From assembly GCA_026986305.1 (NCBI GenBank), contig JALSOU010000007.1, forward strand, positions 1 to 5,638: a DNA stretch of 5,638 nt, given 5' to 3'. The translations under genes were made by a program, and so were the position numbers. This DNA is from Thermoplasmata archaeon. Its GTDB lineage: Archaea; Thermoplasmatota; Thermoplasmata; WALJ01. The notes under the pieces were generated by a model. It ran no database searches. It was not told the DNA's origin and saw only the letters and a program-made list of their open reading frames with translations. The stretch's first letter is position 1; each line of letters begins with the position of its first letter. Of the stretch, positions 1 to 5,227 are shown one piece after another.

Positions 1-1344
1 AAAGGCTGAAAAAGGCGATGCTCCTAGGGTTCTGGCAGCGTCTATGAGATTTCTGTCCATGGTGGAGTAGGAGTTCCATATTGAGCGGAAAACAAGGGGG
101 AAGGCTATGACTGAGTGAGCTATGACGATTATGAGCCATGAGCCGTAGAGCGGAGTGCCGAGGAATGCAGAGATGAATGCCCAGCCTAAGGTTACGGAGG
201 AAACAGCCATTGGGAGCATGGCCAGAGCGCCTGTAAGCCTTCCATTGCCCATAGACCTCGCTGTGAGAATTCCCATGGGAACCGTTATGATTACGGTCAT
301 GAATGCGAAAAATACCGAGTTCATTATCACTTCAGCAGGGCTTATTCCGATGACCGACACCGAACTGGATGAGAATATGAGCGAATACCACCTTAGGGTT
401 AAAGAGCCGCCCCATGTGTTTAAAAATGAATAATAGGCTACAGATATCATGGGTGCGAAGATTAGAATGAATATCAGGACGCCGTAGAGATAGATCGCTA
501 TGGCTTCCTTTCCCATTCCTATCCTCTTCATCCTCCTCACCCCCATTCCCTTGTATCCCCTGCTGAAACCCAAGTATATGATGAGGAAGAGTGAGGAAAA
601 CGCTATCTGAATTATAGCGAGAGCGCTGGCCAGATGAGGCCTTATGAGGGTTGTTGAGAGACTCCATATCTCCACCTCTATGGTTGAGTACCTCCCACCT
701 CCCAGAATCAGCACTATGGCGAAGGACATGAAGCAGTATGCGAATACAAGCATGAAAGAGGATATTATGTGCGGCCTGAGGAGGGGAAGGGTTATCTTCC
801 TGAAAACAGTGAGTTTTGAGGCACCTAAAACTCTTGCGGAGTCCTCTATATCGCTGGATATGTTCTCCCACCCTGAGCCCACTATTCTCATAACAACTGG
901 AAAGTTGTAGAACGCATGGGCTAGAAGTATGGCAGGCAGAGTGTATAGGATTTCCACATGCAGACCGAAGATTCCAAGAAAAGAGTTTAAAATCCCGTTT
1001 TTACCGAACATCGCTATGAAGCCTATGACCACTATTATGGAAGGCAGTATGAATGGGACGGTGCTTATGGATTTAATCAGGGATTTTCCCCTGAAATCGT
1101 AGTTTCCTATTATGTATGCGCCGGGAAGCCCTATTATCATTGTAAGGAGAGCGCTCAGAAATGCCTGATATGTGGTAAATCCAAGTATATTCTGATAATA
1201 CTGGTCTGAGAGCATGGTCCACAGATATCTTCCTGTGGGTCCCTTATCCCAAACTCCCTGATAAAGCAGGGATGAAACAGGGTAGAAGAAGAATATCAAT
1301 AGAAAAAGAAAGGGTATAAAAATTAAAAGTGTGGAGCGCCTCAC
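1..1344 (-). CDS. thiP: Thiamine ABC transporter permease, ThiP type, fused two-domain (C-terminus cut by window edge)
   Basis: An uninterrupted reading frame of 448 codons runs from a GTG at 1344 to the left edge. It encodes a very hydrophobic protein with about ten visible membrane segments (approximate residues 5-28, 61-80, 91-113, 132-152, 193-216, 238-260, 281-305, 338-364, 372-396, 400-422). Two copies of the binding-protein-dependent permease domain are fused. The first EAA loop, which docks the ATPase, is at residues 167-187 (E167, A170, G174, I184-x-L-P187). The second begins at 434 (I-D-A-A-R-T-L-G441) and is cut by the edge. This fused layout is that of ThiP and of iron permeases such as FbpB. 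ThiP proteins are about 530 residues long, so roughly 80 are missing. The GTG start overlaps the stop of the thiamine-binding protein gene as GTGA, with GAGGG a few bases upstream. The thiamine assignment rests mainly on that neighbour. The permease should pass thiamine across the cytoplasmic membrane with an ATPase encoded further left. Confidence 0.85.
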   Translation of the reverse strand, partial: MRRSTLLIFIPFLFLLIFFFYPVSSLLYQGVWDKGPTGRYLWTMLSDQYYQNILGFTTYQAFLSALLTMIIGLPGAYIIGNYDFRGKSLIKSISTVPFILPSIIVVIGFIAMFGKNGILNSFLGIFGLHVEILYTLPAILLAHAFYNFPVVMRIVGSGWENISSDIEDSARVLGASKLTVFRKITLPLLRPHIISSFMLVFAYCFMSFAIVLILGGGRYSTIEVEIWSLSTTLIRPHLASALAIIQIAFSSLFLIIYLGFSRGYKGMGVRRMKRIGMGKEAIAIYLYGVLIFILIFAPMISVAYYSFLNTWGGSLTLRWYSLIFSSSSVSVIGISPAEVIMNSVFFAFMTVIITVPMGILTARSMGNGRLTGALAMLPMAVSSVTLGWAFISAFLGTPLYGSWLIIVIAHSVIAFPLVFRSIWNSYSTMDRNLIDAARTLGASPFSAF

Positions 1345-2417
1345 TGCACAGCCCTCTTCCACTCATCCAGCCATGTATCGTAGTTCTCTGCCAGCACCTC
1401 CGGCGGTATGCTGAGATTCACCTCTGGATGCACCGCATATTTGAAGCAGTCCGGAAGGCTTGCGTTTGGATTCACGGGGAACATCCAGTTTGTCAGAGGA
1501 ATCTCCTTCTGGAATTCAGGAGATAGGGAGAACTCTATGAACTTTCTGGCGAGATTCGGGTGCCTGCATCCCTTTACTATCCCCATTCCCTCTACCTGCA
1601 GATAGCCAGCATACTTTCCATTCACTTTCAGAAATGTTGCTCCATAGTCCGTGCTGTTGTAGTACTCAACCCAGTATGCTGGGTCGGTCGCATAGCTCAC
1701 CACTATCGGAGCCTCTCCTGAGGTGAACATCTCATAGGCGCTGTCCCACCCCGATGTTATCGCCTTTGCATTCTCAGCCAGTTTCTGCCAGTAACTTGCA
1801 TTGAACTCGTTGTTATTCGCTGCGATTGTCCATAGAAGGAATATCATGCCTGTGCTGGATGTCCTGGGGTCCTCAAGGATTATCTTGCCCTTCCATTCGG
1901 GCTTTATCAGGTCTTCAAAGGTCTCCGGAGGGTTCTGAACCTGAGATTTGTTGTAAACCAGAGCAACATACCCATAATCAAAGGGTACGACATGGTGGCT
2001 CGGATCAAAATCAAATTCTTTGGGTATTGCGCTCAGATTCTCCGGAGTATATGGCTCAAAGACATCGTTATCCAGAGCCTTCTGAAGCAGGGAGTTGTCC
2101 ACACCGATTATAACATCTGCCTGAGGATTGCTCCTCTCCATTATAGCCTTTCCGAGTACCTGCCCTGCATCTCCGTATGTCCTCACCTCAACAGTAACCC
2201 CATATCTCTTTTCAAACTCAGGTATGGTGGCGTTTTTCAGCCCCCATGAAACGAAGCTGTCGTATGCGTATATAACCAGATGGTCCTCCTTTTCTTCCTT
2301 CCCCTGTATGGATGTGTTCTGATACGCCACATATGCGGTGATGATTCCTGCCACTATCACAAGCACGACAAGCACTGCGAGCATCTTCTTCTGCAGAGGA
2401 TTCATCTCGTCCAGCAT
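1341..2417 (-). CDS. thiB: Thiamine-binding protein of ABC transporter (ThiB/TbpA family), membrane-anchored
   Basis: This 358-residue protein should capture thiamine or its phosphates outside the cell and hand them to the adjacent permease. Residues 12-32 form one hydrophobic segment without a lipobox cysteine, so it is probably an N-terminal membrane anchor or an uncleaved signal. The mature part follows E. coli ThiB closely from memory: YAYDSFVSWG near 50, ADVIIGVDN at 100-108, VPFDYGYVALVYNK at 144-157, EDPRTSSTG at 182-190, SGWDSAYEMF at 222-231, LQVEG at 273-277, NWMFPV at 310-315 and a W-x-x-EW-x-RAV end. W224, W248 and W311 are candidate aromatic ligands for the thiamine rings. There are eight N-x-S/T sequons and only two cysteines (C284, C324). 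The start at 2417 is supported by GGTGAT just upstream and a TATA element at 2455-2461; a second in-frame ATG lies at 2405. It is the first gene of the uptake operon. Iron or polyamine binding is less likely given the family-specific motifs. Confidence 0.9.
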   Translation of the reverse strand: MLDEMNPLQKKMLAVLVVLVIVAGIITAYVAYQNTSIQGKEEKEDHLVIYAYDSFVSWGLKNATIPEFEKRYGVTVEVRTYGDAGQVLGKAIMERSNPQADVIIGVDNSLLQKALDNDVFEPYTPENLSAIPKEFDFDPSHHVVPFDYGYVALVYNKSQVQNPPETFEDLIKPEWKGKIILEDPRTSSTGMIFLLWTIAANNNEFNASYWQKLAENAKAITSGWDSAYEMFTSGEAPIVVSYATDPAYWVEYYNSTDYGATFLKVNGKYAGYLQVEGMGIVKGCRHPNLARKFIEFSLSPEFQKEIPLTNWMFPVNPNASLPDCFKYAVHPEVNLSIPPEVLAENYDTWLDEWKRAVQ

Positions 2418-2434
2418 GTTATCACCATGTTATA
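2418..2434. promoter_or_regulatory. Candidate regulator half-sites at the thiB transcript start
   Basis: Plus strand reading gives GTTATC at 2418-2423 and GTTATA at 2429-2434, two near-identical half-sites repeated 11 bp apart, about one DNA turn. They match the arms of the palindrome at 2507-2521 on the other side of the control region. The second copy falls where the minus-strand transcript is expected to start, 21-26 bp from its TATA element. A repressor bound here would block thiB transcription. That is inference: only the repeats are seen, and the half-site also occurs by chance inside coding regions. Confidence 0.4.
2422..2427 (-). promoter_or_regulatory. Ribosome binding site of thiB
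   Basis: On the minus strand GGTGAT sits three bases before the ATG at 2417 and matches the archaeal anti-Shine-Dalgarno end. It favours 2417 over the in-frame ATG at 2405, which has no comparable site. The predicted leader is only about 15 nt, so this site would lie almost at the 5' end of the transcript. Confidence 0.6.
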
Positions 2435-2454
2435 ATCTCATCATAAGCTCTATG

Positions 2455-2463
2455 TATTTAAGG
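2455..2463 (-). promoter_or_regulatory. TATA/BRE promoter of the thiB-thiP operon
   Basis: The minus strand reads AAGCCTTAAATACA, a good archaeal TATA box (TTAAATA, 2461-2455) preceded by a purine-rich BRE-like stretch. A start about 22-25 bp downstream falls near 2432, leaving a leader of roughly 15 nt before the ATG at 2417. No start site has been measured. Confidence 0.75.
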
Positions 2464-2481
2464 CTTGCTAATAGGGAAAAA

Positions 2482-2491
2482 GCTTAAATAA
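2482..2491 (+). promoter_or_regulatory. TATA/BRE promoter of the regulator-pyrophosphokinase operon
   Basis: The plus strand reads GGGAAAAAGCTTAAATAAA. TTAAATA at 2484-2490 is the TATA element and the upstream A-rich stretch is the BRE. Transcription should start near 2513, only about eight bases before the ATG at 2521. No Shine-Dalgarno sequence is seen there, so the message is effectively leaderless. The element mirrors the thiB promoter across a short spacer. Confidence 0.75.
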
Positions 2492-2506
2492 ATGGGATAT
2501 TTACTG

Positions 2507-2521
2507 TATAACCGAGTTATA
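2507..2521. promoter_or_regulatory. Palindromic operator candidate overlapping the regulator's transcript start
   Basis: TATAAC-CGA-GTTATA is a perfect inverted repeat with 6-bp arms and a 3-bp spacer, ending on the A of the start codon. Its centre (2514) lies about 24 bp from the TATA element, right at the expected transcription start. This is a classic place for a repressor of its own gene. The HTH-ThiN protein encoded immediately downstream is the obvious candidate. Binding is inferred, not shown. Confidence 0.55.
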
Positions 2522-3381
2522 TGATGAACCCTCCATGCACTGTTATGGTGGAAAAGGTCCTGCCTGAGCTGAGGAAAAGAGTGGCCATAGTCCTTAAAGA
2601 AAGGGGGTGGCCTCAGAAGAGGATTGCAGAGGCTGTTGGTGTGAGCCAGCCCATGGTGAGCAGATACCTCTCTTCTGAGAGGGAAATACTGCATCCTTCT
2701 CTGGAAGAGGATATGAGCAGGGCTGTGGATGAGATAGTGAATCTCATGCTATCCGGAGCAAAGGAAGCCGAGATAATAGGAGCGCTCTGCGAGTTCTGCA
2801 TGGAAATAAGGGAAAAAGGATTGCTATGCACAATACACCCTGTTGAATCGTGCAGGGTTTGCATGAATCTTAGGAGCAGCCCGAGGGCATCTGAGAGAAG
2901 GAAGCTGATGGAGGAGTTCAGGGGAGCGCTCAAAATGATAGAAGGCAGGATACCTGAGAAAATCGTGCCTGAGGTTAGGATTAACATGGCCGCCGCACTT
3001 TCAGGTGCAAAGAGCAGGGAAGAGGTTATAGCGATACCAGGAAGGCTTGTGGAGATAAACGGTGAGCTCAGAGCCTTGACTGAACCTGAGTTCGGAGCGA
3101 GCAGGCACCTCTCATCTGTTCTTTTGAATGCCATGAAGGTGAGAAAAGATATTAGGGCTGTGGTGAACATAGCCTTCAATGAAGAGGTGGGGAGAGCGCT
3201 AAAAAAACTTGGAATAGGATTTGACGAGTTCAACGGAGAGGATGTGCCTGAAAACTGGAAATCCAGCTGTCTCCTTGACCCGGGAGGGTATGGAAGAGAG
3301 CCGTGCCTTTACATATTCGGAGATTCCCCTGAGTCTGTTGCCACATTGCTTAGAAAGATTGCGGATGAGGTGAAAGAATGA
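2521..3381 (+). CDS. thiR: HTH-ThiN transcriptional regulator of thiamine metabolism (ThiR type)
   Basis: This 286-residue cytoplasmic DNA-binding protein senses thiamine phosphates through a ThiN domain. Residues 1-55 hold a helix-turn-helix, with SQPMVSRYL at 42-50 as the likely recognition helix. The opening M-N-P-P-C followed by V-L-P-E-L-R is typical of archaeal HTH-ThiN proteins and supports a start at 2521 or the adjacent ATG at 2524. A cysteine/histidine-rich linker follows (C90, C93, C103, H106, C111, C114). The ThiN domain spans about 145-282, with AIPGRLVEINGE at 171-182, the EFGASRH signature at 190-196 and YGREP at 257-261. By comparison with ThiN domains I remember, about 20 residues seem missing before YGREP, in the part following the F-N-G-E stretch at 237-240. 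That suits a sensor rather than a thiamine phosphate synthase. It is divergent from the transporter and overlaps the pyrophosphokinase gene by 4 nt. Residual synthase activity cannot be excluded from sequence alone. Confidence 0.85.
   Translation: MMNPPCTVMVEKVLPELRKRVAIVLKERGWPQKRIAEAVGVSQPMVSRYLSSEREILHPSLEEDMSRAVDEIVNLMLSGAKEAEIIGALCEFCMEIREKGLLCTIHPVESCRVCMNLRSSPRASERRKLMEEFRGALKMIEGRIPEKIVPEVRINMAAALSGAKSREEVIAIPGRLVEINGELRALTEPEFGASRHLSSVLLNAMKVRKDIRAVVNIAFNEEVGRALKKLGIGFDEFNGEDVPENWKSSCLLDPGGYGREPCLYIFGDSPESVATLLRKIADEVKE
3367..3373 (+). promoter_or_regulatory. Ribosome binding site of the pyrophosphokinase gene
   Basis: GAGGTGA lies four bases before the ATG at 3378, inside the last codons of the regulator gene. 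It is a near-complete Shine-Dalgarno match. With the ATGA start/stop overlap it indicates translational coupling within one transcript. Confidence 0.75.
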
Positions 3382-4007
3382 GGTGCCTGATAATTCTAAA
3401 TGCCAGAGATTCGGATAAAGATGGGGGATTTTACAGGGAATTAGCTGAAAACAGCGACATCATAATATGCGCTGACGGAGGGGTTAATCTCGCGGTTAAA
3501 ATCGGAATAGAGCCTGATATCCTCATAGGTGATTTGGACTCTGCGGATCCTGAGCTTTTAAGCTCCCTTGAATCTGAGATAATAAGGTATCCTGCGGATA
3601 AGGATCGCACAGACGGTTGGCTTGCGCTCCGCAAAGCGGTTGAAATGGGCTGCGATGAGATTGTAATAACAAATGCGATATCCGACAGAATAGACCACAC
3701 GCTGGCCAACATACAGATGATGCTATCTGTGGATGCTGATGTGATAATATCTGAGCCTGATATGGAGCTCCGGGTCATGGACGATAGGAGAAAAATCCTG
3801 AAAATACACGGAAAAACAGGTGACAGGGTGTCTCTCATACCGATATCCGAAAGGGTTGATGGCATCTCTCTTAAAAGCCTTAAATATGCTGTGGAAAATG
3901 CAAGTTTCAGCATAAGGGACATGAACGGGATATCCAATGAAATGGTGTCGGAGAGCGCAGAAATAGGGATAAAAAATGGGATTTTGATGGTTGTACACTA
4001 CCGTTAG
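3378..4007 (+). CDS. Thiamine pyrophosphokinase (thiamine diphosphokinase)
   Basis: This 209-residue enzyme should transfer pyrophosphate from ATP to thiamine, giving thiamine diphosphate directly in the cytoplasm. The family motifs appear in order: CADGG at 31-35, P-D-I-L-I-GDLDS at 46-55 (metal and phosphate binding by D52 and D54), KDRTD at 75-79, R-I-DHT-L-A-N at 104-111, and in the C-terminal thiamine-binding part S152, G162, Y170 and SNE at 186-188. The length is normal for the family. Two departures are visible. The glycine-rich stretch usual before R-x-DH is replaced by TNAISD (98-103), and the acidic residue usual two positions after TD is tryptophan (W81). The gene overlaps the regulator by 4 nt and must share its promoter, so imported thiamine can be activated under the same control. 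The archaeal pterin kinase MptE has a related role, but its motifs differ. I give no symbol, because thiN is used both for this enzyme and for an unrelated domain. Confidence 0.88.
   Translation: MRCLIILNARDSDKDGGFYRELAENSDIIICADGGVNLAVKIGIEPDILIGDLDSADPELLSSLESEIIRYPADKDRTDGWLALRKAVEMGCDEIVITNAISDRIDHTLANIQMMLSVDADVIISEPDMELRVMDDRRKILKIHGKTGDRVSLIPISERVDGISLKSLKYAVENASFSIRDMNGISNEMVSESAEIGIKNGILMVVHYR
3971..3976 (-). terminator. Possible T-tract terminator of the rps4-rps11-rpoD transcript
   Basis: About 28 nt past the rpoD stop codon the minus strand has a run of six T followed by further T-rich sequence. Archaeal RNA polymerase often stops at such tracts. It lies inside the 3' end of the convergent pyrophosphokinase gene. 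No hairpin is evident and the tract is short, so this is a weak call. Confidence 0.3.
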
Positions 4008-4843
4008 CTAAGCTCGGATATGTTTTCCCTGAGCTTTTCAAAGCGCTCTGCCAGATGCTCAAGAGCGTATTTCAAGGTCTCCTCTGCGGTCAAAGAGCCG
4101 TCGGTTTCAAACTGGAATATGAACTTAGTGGGATCCCCTTCCACTTTCACAGCATCAGGGCACTCCTGAACGCATGCGTTGCAGAGGGAGCAGTTCTCAG
4201 GGTTCTTAACCACAATCTTATCATCTACCAGATCAAATACATCTTTTGGGCAGACATCCAGGCATTTCTTGCAGTTATGATTGCACTTGGAATCATCTAT
4301 GGTGACGATGGGATAGTACTTGTATCCAACGCCGCTTGTCACCTGCCACTTCGCATGCTCCTTCCCTGTCCCTAGTATGGCATTGGCCGTTATATATATC
4401 GCTTGGCCCTCTGAAAGCTCAACTATCGGTATAAGCTCGTCCTTAGGCCTGAATTCAGGACCATTTATAGGTTCAAGGTCACCTGAGTAAACTGTGCAGG
4501 GTCCAACCTTGTGGAGAGTGTATGTTATCGTGCATAAGGGGCATGCCTCGTCAGGAGGATGCTCACACTCAGACCTAAAATTGAACCTTTTTAGGTCCGT
4601 AGGTATGGGTATCAGACCTAGCCTATGGGCGATTATCTCATCAAATAAAGGTGTGGAGCCGTCAGCAACCCTGCCATCCTCACTGGTGCTTATTGGCCCT
4701 AGGTGGAAATCAACCTCCTCTATAGCCATCTTCGGTATGTCAGCTATGAGGGTTCTCCTAAGAGCATTGACTATCTGGGGCTCAGCGTCATATATTAGGA
4801 GCTTAGCCTTCGTTTCATCCATTTCAAGTACTTCTATCTGCAT
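4004..4843 (-). CDS. rpoD: DNA-directed RNA polymerase subunit D (Rpo3) with two ferredoxin-like cluster motifs
   Basis: This is the archaeal counterpart of eukaryotic RPB3/RPAC1 and of one bacterial alpha subunit. It pairs with subunit L to start polymerase assembly. The N-terminal dimerisation part contains ALRRTLIADIPKMAIEEV (27-44) and DEIIAHRLGLIPIPTD (68-83). C93, C101 and C104 form the small cysteine loop often present in archaeal D. A ferredoxin-like insert at about 180-235 has C187-x3-C191-x2-C194-x3-C198-P and C218-x2-C221-x2-C224-x3-C228-P, enough for two [4Fe-4S] clusters. The C-terminal dimerisation helix region follows (about 240-275). The length of 279 residues is usual for cluster-bearing forms. 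The ATG directly abuts the TGA of rps11, with only a weak ribosome binding site, so it is probably translated by coupling. Its stop codon overlaps that of the convergent pyrophosphokinase gene. The archaeal symbol rpoD is unrelated to the bacterial sigma factor gene. Confidence 0.97.
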   Translation of the reverse strand: MQIEVLEMDETKAKLLIYDAEPQIVNALRRTLIADIPKMAIEEVDFHLGPISTSEDGRVADGSTPLFDEIIAHRLGLIPIPTDLKRFNFRSECEHPPDEACPLCTITYTLHKVGPCTVYSGDLEPINGPEFRPKDELIPIVELSEGQAIYITANAILGTGKEHAKWQVTSGVGYKYYPIVTIDDSKCNHNCKKCLDVCPKDVFDLVDDKIVVKNPENCSLCNACVQECPDAVKVEGDPTKFIFQFETDGSLTAEETLKYALEHLAERFEKLRENISELS

Positions 4844-5227
4844 TCAGACCCTTCTTCCTCTTCTTCCGCCTTTCTTCTTCGTTCCATCGTGAGGTATCGG
4901 TGTAACATCCTCAATCCTGCCGATTCTAAGGCCTGATCTGGATAAGGCCCTTATGGCAGCCTGAGCTCCAGGCCCTGGAGAGAGGGACTTGTTTCCACCC
5001 GGCGCTCTTACCTTAACATAAATCTGGGTTATTCCCTTCTCCTTCGCAGCCTCGGCGATTCTCTCTGCAGCCCTCATTGCGGCATAGGGACTTCCCTCAT
5101 CCTTATCTGCTTTTACAACCATGCCACCGCTGCATTTGGCCAGAGTTTCAGCACCGGTGATATCTGTCAGCGTGATTATTATGTTGTTATGGGAGGCATA
5201 TATATGTGCCACGCCCCATTTAACCAT
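4844..5227 (-). CDS. rps11: 30S ribosomal protein uS11 (S11p)
   Basis: This 127-residue protein of the small-subunit platform binds 16S rRNA near the exit site. Conserved archaeal stretches are intact: [15 protein letters not shown] at 8-22, [19 protein letters not shown] at 33-51, VKVRAPGG at 71-78, [12 protein letters not shown] at 84-95, and the C-terminal [11 protein letters not shown] (105-115) followed by the basic tail ending GGRRGRRV. Length and motifs are standard for archaea. Start choice is secure: a perfect GGAGGTG lies seven bases upstream of the ATG at 5227. The first eight bases overlap the end of rps4, and its TGA is followed immediately by the rpoD ATG. The rps4-rps11-rpoD order is the usual archaeal one. 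Confidence 0.98.
   Translation of the reverse strand: MVKWGVAHIYASHNNIIITLTDITGAETLAKCSGGMVVKADKDEGSPYAAMRAAERIAEAAKEKGITQIYVKVRAPGGNKSLSPGPGAQAAIRALSRSGLRIGRIEDVTPIPHDGTKKKGGRRGRRV

Noticed and set aside
332..871. Open frame of 179 codons on the minus strand
   Set aside because: It is out of frame with the intact permease frame on the same strand. It is rich in His, Arg and Ser with no domain, a shadow of the permease gene.
155..910. Plus-strand open frames of 88-92 codons
   Set aside because: They run antisense to the permease, lack convincing starts and have no recognisable motif.
1341..2417. Iron- or polyamine-binding protein as an alternative for the binding protein
   Set aside because: The DYGYVALVYNK, GWDSAYEMF, NWMFPV and EW-x-RAV stretches fit thiamine-binding ThiB better, and the neighbours are thiamine genes.
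2418..2520. TPP riboswitch in the control region
   Set aside because: The leaders are predicted at about 8 and 15 nt, far too short, and no conserved riboswitch core is present.
2613..3233. Minus-strand open frame of 206 codons opposite the regulator gene
   Set aside because: Ser/Leu-rich shadow of a well-supported HTH-ThiN gene; no family motif.
3431..3937. Minus-strand open frame of 168 codons opposite the pyrophosphokinase gene
   Set aside because: Ser/Ile-rich antisense shadow with no motifs.
4390..4400. TATATATAT stretch resembling a promoter
   Set aside because: It encodes conserved-looking subunit D residues (A-I-Y-I-T) and has no gene start at the proper distance.
5198..5206. ATATATATG stretch resembling a promoter
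   Set aside because: It encodes the conserved H-I-Y-A-S of uS11 in the middle of an operon.
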